Shown piece by piece: positions 18,369-27,933 of a stretch of 64,000 nt of DNA. Source of the stretch: DASQJJ01 sp964598355. GTDB taxonomy: Bacteria; Patescibacteriota; Microgenomatia; Levybacterales; UBA12049. The DNA is taken from NCBI GenBank assembly GCA_964598355.1, contig CAZRBN010000001.1, positions 1 through 64,000 of the forward strand. The letters are read 5' to 3'. The notes beneath the pieces are model-generated. The model ran no database searches. It was given only the letters and a program-made list of their open reading frames with translations, and was not told the origin of the DNA. The first letter of the stretch is position 1. Each line of letters begins with the position of its first letter. Made by a program: the position numbers and the translations under genes.

Positions 18369-20497
18369 TAGATGTTATCAAACAAATACTAATTTGGTGG
18401 GTTGTTTTTTTTATGATTGGAGTTATTTTTCTTCCAATAACAAAAAGACTCTTTACTTCATTTTTAGATAAAGGTTATATTTTTTCTAAAATTATTGGTA
18501 TTATTCTTATTTCCTATACAAGCTTTGTTTTGGGTATTATCCATCTTGTTCCCTTTAATCATTATGCTTTGGTTGGAATTATTTTTACTTTTTCCCTAGT
18601 AAATATTTTTCTTCTAAAAAAAGAGGATTTGTTGGAGATGAAAAAGTCACTAGGGTTATTTTTTATCGAAGAAGTTCTCTTTTTCACTGGTCTCATTACC
18701 TGGTCATGGGTGAGAGGGTTTCAGCCTAATATCAATGGCTTAGAAAAATTCATGGATTTTGGATTTGTAAATTCTATTCTCAGAAGCACCTATTTCCCTC
18801 CAAAAGATATGTGGATGACTCCTCTATACATAAATTATTATTATTTTGGTCACCTTGTCACTGCCGTCCTGACTAAATTATCACTTCTTCCAAGTAATAT
18901 TACTTTTAATTTTATGATCGCTACCATTTTTTCGTTTACTTTTGTTGGCAGTTTTTCATTAGGTGGTAATTTTTACACATTACTCAAGCAGTTAAGGAAG
19001 CGATTCACAGCATTTCTCATTCCCGGAATTCTATCTGCTTGGCTAGTCACTTTTGCAGGCAATCTTCATACCATCTATACACTCTTTAAACCTTATGAAA
19101 ATGATAACCCGGTTGCTCCATGGCAATTAATTTTTTCTCCTCAAACTTTCCCTAATTCCTATTGGTATCCCAATGCAACACGATTTATTTATCATACAAT
19201 TCATGAATTCCCTATGTACTCTTTTGTTGTTTCAGACCTCCATGGGCATGTACTCGATATTCCCTTTGTCCTATTAACTCTTGCAACTCTCCTGGTTATT
19301 TTCTTGAAACCTTTAAATCTGAATACTAAATCCCAAATACTAAATACTATTTTGTTGGGAGGTCTTAGTGGCATAATGTACATGACTAATGCATGGGATG
19401 GACTTATTTATATTCTCATCTCGTCAACAATTCTTATCTATAAACTGTATGAATATAAAAAAATATCCTGGCAAAATATTCTTATACAACTAGGACTGGT
19501 TGTCGGAAGTTTTTTTGTTGTATCTCTTCCGTTCTCTTTATTTTTCAAACCGTTTGCATCTCAAATAGGTATTAATTGTCCACCTGATTTTTTAATCCAT
19601 ATAGGGAAAATTGGCCCTATTCTTTTTGAACAAGGATATTGCCAATATAGTCCATGGTGGCAGTTAGCAATTCTCTATGGTTTTTTCTTTTTCTGGTTTA
19701 TCGCATTGAGCTTTTTCCTATTTTTTACGGCAAAGAGAGAACATCAAAAGATGGATATTTTTATCACTATTTTAAATTGCTTTGCATTTCTTCTTATTCT
19801 CGCTCCAGAATTTGTGTATCTAAAAGATATTTATACAACGTATTTTAGAGCAAACACTATGTTTAAATTATGTTATCAAGCCTTTATCATTCTTTCTTTA
19901 ACCAGTGCATACTCCATTCTGAGAATTTTTTCGGGTATATCATTTAAGAAAAAAATACAGGCTCCATTTATTTTTGTCTTTACTCTTATGAGTGGTATAC
20001 TTATTACCATTGTTAGTATCTATCCGTATTTTGCAATTAATTCTTACTATAACAATTTACAAAAATTTGAAGGAGTAGACGGAACAAAGTACCTTCTGTC
20101 TTCATATAAAAGCGATGCTAATGCCATTACCTGGATTAATCAAAATATTAAAGGCCAACCAGTTATGGTTGAAGCACAAGGAGATTCATACACGGATTAT
20201 GAACGAATTTCCAGTAACACTGGCTTACCAACTATTTTTGGATGGACAGTCCATGAATGGCTCTGGCATGGCACCTATGACATAGCACCTCCCCGAATTG
20301 AAGATGTTAAAACACTTTATGAAACAGCTGACATTGCTAAAACAAAAAATATCATAAAAAAATATAACGTTACCTACATGTATATTGGAGACATGGAACG
20401 AAAAAAATATACTGTTAATGATGAGAAATTTAAACAGCTAGGCAAAGTTATTTATCACAATGGAGCCACTACAATCTATCAAATCTCTTTAGAGTGA
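18365..20497 (+). CDS. DUF2298 polytopic membrane protein (YYY family)
   Basis: 710 residues with about 14-16 hydrophobic helices. The DUF2298 signatures are visible: NGLEKFMDFGFVNSI near residue 125, YINYYYFGHLVTA near residue 155, and FPMYSFVVSDLHGHVLDIPF near residue 280. The conserved Glu/Asp in the first loop resembles GT-C glycosyltransferases, so a lipid-linked sugar transferase role is likely (inference). Last gene of the plus-strand cluster; convergent with the LCP gene. Confidence 0.85.
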   Translation: MIDVIKQILIWWVVFFMIGVIFLPITKRLFTSFLDKGYIFSKIIGIILISYTSFVLGIIHLVPFNHYALVGIIFTFSLVNIFLLKKEDLLEMKKSLGLFFIEEVLFFTGLITWSWVRGFQPNINGLEKFMDFGFVNSILRSTYFPPKDMWMTPLYINYYYFGHLVTAVLTKLSLLPSNITFNFMIATIFSFTFVGSFSLGGNFYTLLKQLRKRFTAFLIPGILSAWLVTFAGNLHTIYTLFKPYENDNPVAPWQLIFSPQTFPNSYWYPNATRFIYHTIHEFPMYSFVVSDLHGHVLDIPFVLLTLATLLVIFLKPLNLNTKSQILNTILLGGLSGIMYMTNAWDGLIYILISSTILIYKLYEYKKISWQNILIQLGLVVGSFFVVSLPFSLFFKPFASQIGINCPPDFLIHIGKIGPILFEQGYCQYSPWWQLAILYGFFFFWFIALSFFLFFTAKREHQKMDIFITILNCFAFLLILAPEFVYLKDIYTTYFRANTMFKLCYQAFIILSLTSAYSILRIFSGISFKKKIQAPFIFVFTLMSGILITIVSIYPYFAINSYYNNLQKFEGVDGTKYLLSSYKSDANAITWINQNIKGQPVMVEAQGDSYTDYERISSNTGLPTIFGWTVHEWLWHGTYDIAPPRIEDVKTLYETADIAKTKNIIKKYNVTYMYIGDMERKKYTVNDEKFKQLGKVIYHNGATTIYQISLE

Positions 20498-20578
20498 TAG
20501 TTTGTAGTATAAAATTCCAAAAGGAGAAGGAAAATGGAATTCTAGATATCCTTAAATCATTTCTTAAATCCTGAATCT

Positions 20579-21694
20579 TTACTTTCCCACAGTAGGAGTT
20601 ACTGGAGTAGCAGTTACTTTGCATCCACCCTTATTTATTTCACACGCAATAAAAGCTTGAATTTCTGAAAAATCTCCATCCCCAATTCTTGGTATAAGAG
20701 CAGCAGCATAACTGTATGTAGGAGATAAGGGGGCATTCATAAGAAGACCAGGACGCCCAGTAATAGCATCTCCATAATCCAAAACAGCATTTTCTATTTT
20801 TGCACTTCGTAATTTAGGAGCAAGCTGTAAAAATAATCCTACCTCTTGTTGCTTAATATCTGTATCAATGCTACTTTGTAAAATGCTGTAGAGATTTGCC
20901 AGCCTATTTGGATTAAAGATTGTCTGCAATGAAAATATTTTTTCTCTAAATGCTTCTATGACTTTTTGTTGTCGGGCAGATCGAGCAAAATCACTTCCTT
21001 CAGCTCCCAGAGCATGACGAGACCGTACATATTCAAGTGCTGTCTGTCCATCCATGTGCTGCTTGCCTGGATCAAAATGCAAGTGTTTGTATCGGCACGG
21101 GAAAAACTCCAAAGCTGACGAATCACTCGCATTTTTTGAATAGTCCTTAATTTCAGCATCTGTATGCCCACAGGTCTCCTCCTCTTTTCCCTCAATTGGA
21201 TATAGATAATCATCAAGTGTCCGGTCTACAGTCACATCAACCCCTCCAACTTCATCTACAGCCTTTACAAAGCCCTGGAAATCAATTCTGAATGCATAAT
21301 GCATTGGTTGTCCGGTTATTTTTCCGACTTCTGATTTTGCTAAAGATAGCCCTTCAGGAGGAGTATTATCTTGTCCGTCAGCATACACTGCATTTACTTT
21401 TTCAGAAAGGTGTGTTACCCATAAGTCTCTCGGAATTGATATCAATGTCACTTTATTTACTTTCACATCAATACTGGCAAGTATCATGGTATCTGTAAGA
21501 TTTGGTCCATCATGAGTGCCCCCACCAATACCAAGAAGTAAGATATTTGTCTTTCCATTGGTAGAGGCAAGAGAGGGTGCTGTATGGAGCAAAACCTGAG
21601 TAGCAGTTGGAGCAACACGTTGGAAGAGTGGCCAGAAAAGCCAACCCAAAAAGGCAACAAGAATAAGACTAACAATGATAAATCCTTTACGCAT
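20579..21694 (-). CDS. LytR-CpsA-Psr family cell-wall glycopolymer ligase
   Basis: 371 residues from ATG 21694; a TTG at 21700 overlapping the tpiA stop is an alternative. A signal anchor (about 1-22) precedes the LCP catalytic domain: TNILLLGIGGG, NLTDTMILASID, ISIPRDLWV, DFQGFVKAVDEVGGVDV, and HMDGQTALEYVRSRH with the catalytic Arg pair, then SDFARSARQQKVI. LCP enzymes attach polyprenyl-linked polymers to peptidoglycan or proteins outside the membrane. This fits the glycan cluster that ends convergently beside it. Coupled to tpiA. Confidence 0.88.
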   Translation of the reverse strand: MRKGFIIVSLILVAFLGWLFWPLFQRVAPTATQVLLHTAPSLASTNGKTNILLLGIGGGTHDGPNLTDTMILASIDVKVNKVTLISIPRDLWVTHLSEKVNAVYADGQDNTPPEGLSLAKSEVGKITGQPMHYAFRIDFQGFVKAVDEVGGVDVTVDRTLDDYLYPIEGKEEETCGHTDAEIKDYSKNASDSSALEFFPCRYKHLHFDPGKQHMDGQTALEYVRSRHALGAEGSDFARSARQQKVIEAFREKIFSLQTIFNPNRLANLYSILQSSIDTDIKQQEVGLFLQLAPKLRSAKIENAVLDYGDAITGRPGLLMNAPLSPTYSYAAALIPRIGDGDFSEIQAFIACEINKGGCKVTATPVTPTVGK

Positions 21695-21696
21695 GA

Positions 21697-22359
21697 TCAA
21701 CTATTAGTAATAATATCGGCAAACAATTGAGGATTAAGACTATCTTTTCCTGGTAAAACACCATCCACAGAAGGCTGAGTTGTAAATGAAGAAACATTTT
21801 CAGGGCTTACGCTTCCTCCGTAAATAGTTGTTGTCATACCTTTTTCTTTAAAGAATTTCAAAACTTCTTCTGCATCTTCCGGGGTATCGGCTATTCCAGT
21901 CCCAATGGCAAATACAGGCTCATATGCAATGACGTGTACTCCTTCAGGCACTGGTGTTTCTTTTCCTTGGACACAAACAACTGGTATCAGTCCTGCTTTT
22001 AATACTTGTTGGGATTTTTGTGCAACTATTTCATCTGTTTCACCTAGATTTCGTCTTTCGGAATGACCAACCAAAATATATTGTACAAACTCTTTGAGTT
22101 GCACTGCTGCGATCTCACCTGTATGAGCTCCTTCATCAAATGGAGATACATCCTGTGCTCCAAGAATAAAAGGTAAAGCATATTCCTGAATAAGAGCTGA
22201 AGAGAGTGACAGCAGTTCAAAAGGTGGACAAAGAATGATAGTTTTATTCTCCAGATTTGAGAATTGAGGTTTCAAGTGAGAAATCTTTTCAAACCACTCT
22301 GCAGCTTCTGAGACTGTCTTATGTGATTTCCAGTTACCGATAATATATATTTTTTTCAT
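21697..22359 (-). CDS. tpiA: triosephosphate isomerase
   Basis: Interconverts DHAP and glyceraldehyde-3-phosphate in glycolysis. 220 residues, about 30 shorter than usual. Catalytic residues are in place: Asn/Lys in GNWKSHK, His in LVGHSERR, Glu in YEPVFAIGTG, and YGGSV near the C-terminus. The phosphate-binding region reads GVLPGKDSL instead of the common LVGGASL. Divergent from the uvrD-like gene with only 35 bp between starts, so the two promoters overlap. Confidence 0.94.
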   Translation of the reverse strand: MKKIYIIGNWKSHKTVSEAAEWFEKISHLKPQFSNLENKTIILCPPFELLSLSSALIQEYALPFILGAQDVSPFDEGAHTGEIAAVQLKEFVQYILVGHSERRNLGETDEIVAQKSQQVLKAGLIPVVCVQGKETPVPEGVHVIAYEPVFAIGTGIADTPEDAEEVLKFFKEKGMTTTIYGGSVSPENVSSFTTQPSVDGVLPGKDSLNPQLFADIITNS

Positions 22360-22394
22360 GTGTTAAAATAGTAGAAGTCTTTCTATTATAGCCT

Positions 22395-24251
22395 ATGAAC
22401 AATGACCTTCTCAAGCAACTGAATAAACAGCAACAAGAGGCTGTTTTGTACAACCAAGGCCCCATGATTATCCTCGCCGGTGCAGGATCTGGGAAAACTC
22501 GTGTTCTTACCTTTAAAGTATTATACCTAATATCCGAACTGAAAATTTCTGCCGTAAATATTTTATGTCTTACCTTTACTAACAAAGCTGCCAATGAAAT
22601 GAAAGAGCGTATTCAAAAAATTCTTTCAGCAACAAGTCAACCAACCGTTGCTACTTTTCATTCTCTATGTGCAAAAATTCTCAGGCGTGAAGCGATGCAT
22701 CTGGGAATGACCTCTGATTTTGTTATCTATGATACACAAGATCAGCAGGATGCTCTTAAACAAGTCATGGAGCTTTTAAATATTTCAACCAAAGAATACA
22801 AACCTGCAGCAATTCATGCTATGATATCTCAGGCTAAGAATGAAATGCTTTCTCCTTCTGAATATAGTCAATTTGCAAAAGGGACATTTCAGCAAGTAGT
22901 TAGCATTGTCTATTCTGCCTATCAAAAACTCCTCAAAGCAAATAATGCATTTGATTTTGACGATTTACTCCTTCAAGTTGTTGCCCTTTTTGACCAGCAT
23001 CCGGAAATCCTTGAAAAGTATCAAGAGAAATTTCAGTATATTCTTATTGATGAGTATCAGGATACGAATAAAGTCCAATACAAACTTACTCGACAATTAG
23101 GAAGAAAGTACAACAATGTGTGTGTGGTTGGAGATTTTTCTCAGTCCATCTATTCCTGGCGTGGAGCTGACTTTCAAAATCTTTCTAAATTCAAGGTTGA
23201 TTTCCCAAATGTCCGGACTTTTGAGCTATCTCAAAATTATCGTTCTACGCAAAAAATTCTTGATGCTGCATCTCATGTTATTTCCCACAATACCACTCAC
23301 CCAGTCCTTAAGTTGTGGACAAAAAATGATGGTGGAGAAGAATTGGTAGTCTATGAAGCACGAAACGAACAGGAAGAAATACTGTTTATCACAAGCTTTA
23401 TCCAAAATTATGGATCAGATAATTTATCTGACATTGCTATTTTGTATAGGACAAACGCGCAATCCCGCGTTGTTGAAGAAATTCTTCTGCACCATGGCAT
23501 TCCTTACACTCTCATTGGGGGAACACGATTTTATGAGAGAAAAGAAGTTAAGGATGTTCTATCATACTTGCGTGCAGTTGTTAATCGAAAAGACAGTGTT
23601 TCATGGAAAAGAATTGAAAAATTAGGAAAAACTCGCCTTCTCAAATTTGAAGTCTTTTTGGAAGACCTGAAAGGGAAAGACCCTTTACCAACCATTGATT
23701 TATTGGATGGCATTATGCGTGCAACTGGATATTTGGATTTGTATGATGAAGATGACGAAGAAGATAGACAAAGGCTGGAAAATATTAAAGAACTCCGCTC
23801 TGTTGCTCTCTCTTTTTCTAGTGTAGTGAATTTCTTAGAAAATGTTGCACTTGTTGAACAAGAGTATTCTCCTACAGCCCAAGCAGGTATGCCTGATGGG
23901 TCAGTAGGACAAAAAACAAATGCTGTTACACTTATGACTCTTCATGCTGCAAAGGGACTGGAATTCCCTGTTGTTTTTATGATTGGTATGGAAGAAGGCC
24001 TTTTCCCACACAGTCGATCTCTTATGGATAAAAATGAGTTGGAAGAAGAAAGAAGACTTTGCTATGTGGGGATGACACGAGCTAAAGAACGGCTTTTTCT
24101 TACCTATACTACGAAACGTCTCTTTTTTGGACAACGTAGTACAAATACTATCTCAAGGTTTATACTAGAATTACCTGAAGATGTCATTGGAGAGCAGCTC
24201 AAGCCTCCAGGGTATAAGGACAGTGATGGAGATTATCCAGACTACCTATGA
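22395..24251 (+). CDS. uvrD: UvrD/PcrA-family superfamily I DNA helicase
   Basis: 618 residues, shorter than the usual 700-750. Helicase motifs in order: NKQQQEAVLYN (Q), LAGAGSGKT (I), CLTFTNKAANEM (Ia), DEYQDTN (II), VGDFSQSIYSWRGAD (III), SQNYRST (IV), TLHAAKGLEFPVVF (V), YVGMTRAKERLFL (VI). The 2A-2B linking region between IV and V is reduced (SWKRIEKLGKTRLLKF replaces the longer family segment), explaining the short length. 3'-5' translocase in nucleotide-excision or mismatch repair. TATTAT lies 5 nt before the ATG (leaderless type). Confidence 0.93.
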   Translation: MNNDLLKQLNKQQQEAVLYNQGPMIILAGAGSGKTRVLTFKVLYLISELKISAVNILCLTFTNKAANEMKERIQKILSATSQPTVATFHSLCAKILRREAMHLGMTSDFVIYDTQDQQDALKQVMELLNISTKEYKPAAIHAMISQAKNEMLSPSEYSQFAKGTFQQVVSIVYSAYQKLLKANNAFDFDDLLLQVVALFDQHPEILEKYQEKFQYILIDEYQDTNKVQYKLTRQLGRKYNNVCVVGDFSQSIYSWRGADFQNLSKFKVDFPNVRTFELSQNYRSTQKILDAASHVISHNTTHPVLKLWTKNDGGEELVVYEARNEQEEILFITSFIQNYGSDNLSDIAILYRTNAQSRVVEEILLHHGIPYTLIGGTRFYERKEVKDVLSYLRAVVNRKDSVSWKRIEKLGKTRLLKFEVFLEDLKGKDPLPTIDLLDGIMRATGYLDLYDEDDEEDRQRLENIKELRSVALSFSSVVNFLENVALVEQEYSPTAQAGMPDGSVGQKTNAVTLMTLHAAKGLEFPVVFMIGMEEGLFPHSRSLMDKNELEEERRLCYVGMTRAKERLFLTYTTKRLFFGQRSTNTISRFILELPEDVIGEQLKPPGYKDSDGDYPDYL

Positions 24252-24310
24252 CGAAATAAAGGCACAGAAATCTCTTGTGTCCCTTTTGGCTCTTTTGGTA
24301 CCTGTTAGAA

Positions 24311-25333
24311 ATGAGTATGTGGAGAGATATAACACCCAAAGATAAAGATGCTTTTAATAAGCTCGCAACACATCCTTTACAATCCTTTGAATGGGGAGAA
24401 TTTCGTGAACATACAGGGATAAGAGTGGTAAGACGTGGTTTAGAACAAAATGACAAATTAATACAAGCTTTTCAACTAACAATTCATAACATTCCCCGTA
24501 CGCCTTGGACCATAGGCTATTTACCAAAAGGCACTCTACCCACAAAGGAATTATTGGAAGAACTACAAAGAGTTGGAAAAGAAAACAATTGTATTTTTAT
24601 ACAATTGGAACCCAATGTTCAGAAGCAAGAATTAGGAATCATGAATCAAGGGAAGAATTGGAAATTGCCACAGGCTGCACATCCACTTTTTACAAAACAT
24701 ACCTTACAGCTTGATCTGACAAAAGCAGACGAAGATCTCCTCAAGGCAATGCATCCCAAAGCAAGGTATAACATTAAAGTTGCTCAAAAGCACAATGTTA
24801 TTGTTAAAGAAGAAAATTCCTCAAAAGCCTTTGATATATTTTGGGAATTGACCGAAAAAACAACATCTCGTCAACGGTTTTTTGCTCATACAAAGTCCTA
24901 CCACCAAGCCCAATGGAAGACGCTTCCTCATAATGCAAAAGAGAATATACTCTCTTCACATTTACTCATTGCAACATATAAAGACCAACCGCTTACCGCA
25001 TGGATTGTTTTTATTTTTAAAGATAGCTTGTACTATCCATACGGTGCATCTTCTCAAGAGCATCGTGAAGTCATGCATTCAACGCTCATGATGTGGGAAG
25101 CAATTTGCTTTGGAAAAAAGCATAAACTGAAGTTTTTCGATTTGTGGGGCTCGGCTGCACCAGGAACTCCTCCATCAGATCCCTGGTTTGGCTTTACACA
25201 GTTTAAAGAGCGCTTTGGACCAGAGAGAATAGAATTCGTAGGAAGTTACGATTTAATAATTAACCCCCTGCTTTACCAAGGCTACAAACTTGCTGATAAA
25301 CTCCGTTGGTTGATCCTGAAATTAAGCAAGTAA
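24311..25333 (+). CDS. FemX/FemABX-like peptidoglycan bridge aminoacyltransferase
   Basis: 340 residues from ATG 24311 (MSMWRDITPKD); an upstream TTG would add 12 residues. Double GNAT-fold FemABX features: LQSFEWGEFREHTG near the N-terminus, YLPKGTLP, LDLTKADEDLLKAMHPKARYNIKVAQK, and YPYGASSQEHREVM in the second half, ending in FDLWGSAAP and FKERFG. The family adds amino acids from aminoacyl-tRNA to the peptidoglycan stem peptide, giving interpeptide bridges. Its end overlaps the convergent methyltransferase by 12 bp. Confidence 0.85.
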   Translation: MSMWRDITPKDKDAFNKLATHPLQSFEWGEFREHTGIRVVRRGLEQNDKLIQAFQLTIHNIPRTPWTIGYLPKGTLPTKELLEELQRVGKENNCIFIQLEPNVQKQELGIMNQGKNWKLPQAAHPLFTKHTLQLDLTKADEDLLKAMHPKARYNIKVAQKHNVIVKEENSSKAFDIFWELTEKTTSRQRFFAHTKSYHQAQWKTLPHNAKENILSSHLLIATYKDQPLTAWIVFIFKDSLYYPYGASSQEHREVMHSTLMMWEAICFGKKHKLKFFDLWGSAAPGTPPSDPWFGFTQFKERFGPERIEFVGSYDLIINPLLYQGYKLADKLRWLILKLSK

Positions 25334-25924
25334 TTTGTAAACAAAGATTTTCTTTTCTTCATCACGCTTGAGTAATTTCAAATGCCCCTTATATGCCTCT
25401 TTTGGAAAATCATATATATACGTAATAAGAAGAGTTCCAGGCTTAAGCTCTTTAAAAAATTTCTTTGAAAGACCAGTGAGTGCTTTTGGAACCAAATAGA
25501 CAAAAATAACAGTTGCTGCTGAAAGAGGTACATCAAAAAAGTTCTTTTTAATAATAGTTATATCTATTTCCTTTGATACTAAGTTTGACTTGGTCTTTTT
25601 CTGGTTTTCTTTTTTAATCGCGTTTGATGTGACCATAACATTCCACTTAGCTAGCCAAACACGTACAGGATCTATTTCTATTCAAACACCTTTTGCTCCA
25701 AATTCTTTTGCTGCAATACATAAAGCCTTACCAGTTCCACATCCTAAATCATAAATACTGTCTTTTGATGAAAGCTTTGCAACTTTACACATTTCTCGTA
25801 TAACATCCTCAGGCATTTGCCACCAGGGAGCCCAGGGACTATCAGGGGGCCACACTGCTGATAAAACAAGGAAAAGACCAAAGATAATAAGAAGGACCAT
25901 AAGCTCAGTAAGAATAAATGCCAT
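25322..25924 (-). pseudogene. SAM-dependent methyltransferase-like gene interrupted by an in-frame TGA
   Basis: A single reading frame of 201 codons is broken only by TGA at 25682-25684. N-terminal part: membrane segment (about 5-25), PWAPWWQMPEDVI, and SAM motif I DLGCGTGKALCIAAKEFGAKGV. After the stop: IEIDPVRVWLAKWNV, then FFDVPLSAATVIFVYLVP and LKPGTLLITYIYDFP (post-motif strands). In relatives the residue at the TGA is usually Gly (GIEIDP), so a single G-to-T change of GGA explains the stop. The same frame on both sides argues for recent inactivation, sequence error or readthrough. Confidence 0.75.
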
Positions 25925-26060
25925 AGCTTTTATACTACAAGAGCATATAGGTTATGGCAATGGCAGAAGTGCATGCAGAGATTGATGAAAAATAGAGTGA
26001 GATACTAAGTGCTTACTAAAAGCATGGAATCTCTTACTATTCTAGTATCCCGTGTCTCTT

Positions 26061-27089
26061 TTACTTTAGGTATTTGTCGAAAAAGGCAATTGAGCGGTCC
26101 ATTGCCAAAGAAAAGTTATGAGAAATATTATGATTGTCACCAGAATATGTGTATAATTCTGCACTCTTTCCCAAACTCTTCAATTTATTGTATACATTCT
26201 CAGAAAAAGATACTGGTACTTCTTCATCCTGTTCTCCTGCCTGTATTTGGATAGGTGCTGTTATATCTTTGAGAAAGAATGTCGGGTCAATGGAATTCCA
26301 AAAATTTGGGTTAGATTCTGGGGTACCATATGATTTTTCAAGGTTTGCTCTATAACGATATCGAAGTGAGAGCTCATACGCAGAAGGGTGATATGCAGGG
26401 TCATGCCAATGCTCCAAATCTGTATATGTTCCAATAACGCCTCCCCAAATGACCGCAGCTTTTATATCCTTTGTATTAACAACAATATTCCGAAGAGTAA
26501 TATTACCACCCAGAGAATGTCCCCACATGCCAATTTTTTGAGGATTAGCATCCTTATATCTTTTTACAGAAGCGACCCCATTTAAGACATCTGTAGCATA
26601 CGCTGATGAATAATATGCACCTTCTGGCTTACCATCTGAATTTCCATTCCCTCTATAATCCGGCTTCAAAACAATATAACCTGCACGTGCAAAAGGAGGA
26701 TAATAGGTGGCATACTGCCCTATTTCAGGAAATGTTTGATAGGTTGTCGGTGCAATATACCCATGATTAAAAACAATCACAGGCCATCCACTCCTTGGTT
26801 TCTGTCCTTCTGGAATAGTCATTAACGCATAAATTTTATTCCCTTCAGATTGATAACTAACAATGTATTGGTTGTAATTACTTCCACTAGAAAGTGTCTG
26901 TTCTATAATAATGTCACTTCCTGGATACGTTTGCTGTCGCATGTTTGCAATACTTAGTGAGATAGAGGGAACATGAGGAGTTACTTGTTGTGAACTACTC
27001 TCCTTTAATGGAGGTAGGACTTGTCTATAGGCAAGATATCCTCCAATACCCACAAGAAGTATCAACATAATAAGTAACATCTTCTTCAT
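26061..27089 (-). CDS. alpha/beta hydrolase, prolyl-oligopeptidase-like (S9 type)
   Basis: 342 residues from ATG 27089 (MKKMLLIMLILLVG); a longer frame to 27134 is not supported. Signal anchor 1-20, then the hydrolase domain: VIVFNHGY (oxyanion region), DYRGNGNSDG, nucleophile elbow GMWGHSLGGN, Asp in QAGEQDEEVP, and catalytic His in SGDNHNISHN. Exported esterase or peptidase of unknown substrate. TACAAT lies exactly 6 nt before the ATG (leaderless type). Downstream of sodX. Confidence 0.85.
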   Translation of the reverse strand: MKKMLLIMLILLVGIGGYLAYRQVLPPLKESSSQQVTPHVPSISLSIANMRQQTYPGSDIIIEQTLSSGSNYNQYIVSYQSEGNKIYALMTIPEGQKPRSGWPVIVFNHGYIAPTTYQTFPEIGQYATYYPPFARAGYIVLKPDYRGNGNSDGKPEGAYYSSAYATDVLNGVASVKRYKDANPQKIGMWGHSLGGNITLRNIVVNTKDIKAAVIWGGVIGTYTDLEHWHDPAYHPSAYELSLRYRYRANLEKSYGTPESNPNFWNSIDPTFFLKDITAPIQIQAGEQDEEVPVSFSENVYNKLKSLGKSAELYTYSGDNHNISHNFSLAMDRSIAFFDKYLK

Positions 27090-27130
27090 ATACCTATTGT
27101 ACACCTGAGGAATAAGAAACTCCTGAAAAA

Positions 27131-27478
27131 TCACCTCTGGGGATAGATAACTTTTCCAACAAGAAACTCTTTAGAAACCCATCCAAAGTGCCTACTATCT
27201 GTACTTTCCTTCTTATTATCTCCTTCTACAAAAAGTTTTTCTTTATCTATCTGCATTATTCGCTTTACTAATAATCGTCCATTTCTTGGATCTTTCAGAA
27301 CAACTATATTTCCTGTTCTTAGATTTCCAAACAACCAAACAAGTATCTTTTGTTTTGGGAAAAGGGTCGGTGTCATACTGGCTCCAACAATATCAAAAAT
27401 ACGTATTGGAACTAGAATGGATAGTATTTTTTTAAAATTTTTGAGAATTGAAGATTGATTGGAAATTGGAAATTGCAA
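27131..27478 (-). CDS. sodX: SodX-like S24/S26 peptidase for NiSOD maturation
   Basis: 115 residues. VGASMTPTL carries the catalytic Ser (about Ser34) and LLVKRI the general-base Lys (about Lys72), followed by VEGDNKKESTDSRHFGWVSK, as in S26 signal peptidases. Directly downstream of sodN (8 nt), which is the standard place of SodX, the protease that removes the NiSOD propeptide. The start is uncertain: TTG 27478 is the only upstream candidate near, and it lies in AT-rich repeat-like sequence (copies of AATTTCCAATTTCC). No ATG precedes the catalytic Ser. Confidence 0.75.
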   Translation of the reverse strand: MQFPISNQSSILKNFKKILSILVPIRIFDIVGASMTPTLFPKQKILVWLFGNLRTGNIVVLKDPRNGRLLVKRIMQIDKEKLFVEGDNKKESTDSRHFGWVSKEFLVGKVIYPQR

Positions 27479-27486
27479 ATTTAAAA

Positions 27487-27927
27487 TTATTTTGCTGCTG
27501 CAGCTTTTGCTTTTTCAAACATGTCTGCTATTTCATTTACAGCCATTACTAATTTTTCTGCTGATTCCATACTAACATGCTGTTTATTTTCCGAACACAA
27601 TTTTGCTGCTTTCCAAAAAGTGTCATGAAGATTTGGAAACATTTCCAAATGTTGTGGTTTAAAATAATCAGTCCATAGGATAAGGAGCTCTTCCTTGCAT
27701 TTTCTTGCGTGCTCTTCTTTAGTCCAAATGTAGCGAACAAAATTTGCGTGATCATCAGTGGTCCATTTGTCTTTTTCTGGAAGTGCATCTACTTTTTCAA
27801 CCATTTTTGCGACTGTCGCTGCTGCAATTTGTGCTGGTTTTGGATCATAAATGCCACATGGGATATCACAATGTGCATACACAGGCTGAGAAGGAAGAAC
27901 AGAAAGAAGTTGACTTAGAATGTTCAT
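27487..27927 (-). CDS. sodN: nickel-dependent superoxide dismutase
   Basis: 146 residues. An 18-residue propeptide ending PVYA is followed by HCDIPCGIYDP, the nickel hook HCxxPCGxY: after cleavage, His19, Cys20 and Cys24 become His1, Cys2 and Cys6 that hold Ni. The rest is the four-helix bundle typical of NiSOD (WTTDDHANFVRYIWTKEEHA). It converts superoxide to O2 and H2O2. Followed by its putative protease sodX. The promoter has near-consensus hexamers with the -10 six nt before the ATG. Confidence 0.95.
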   Translation of the reverse strand: MNILSQLLSVLPSQPVYAHCDIPCGIYDPKPAQIAAATVAKMVEKVDALPEKDKWTTDDHANFVRYIWTKEEHARKCKEELLILWTDYFKPQHLEMFPNLHDTFWKAAKLCSENKQHVSMESAEKLVMAVNEIADMFEKAKAAAAK

Positions 27928-27933
27928 ATTTTC

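Noticed and set aside
25682..25684. Recoding of UGA (as Gly or Trp) as the genetic code of this organism
   Set aside because: TGA terminates many intact genes at the expected C-terminus (for example those ending at 13417, 16743, 18368 and 60016), so genome-wide recoding is excluded; the two internal TGA codons would also need different amino acids.
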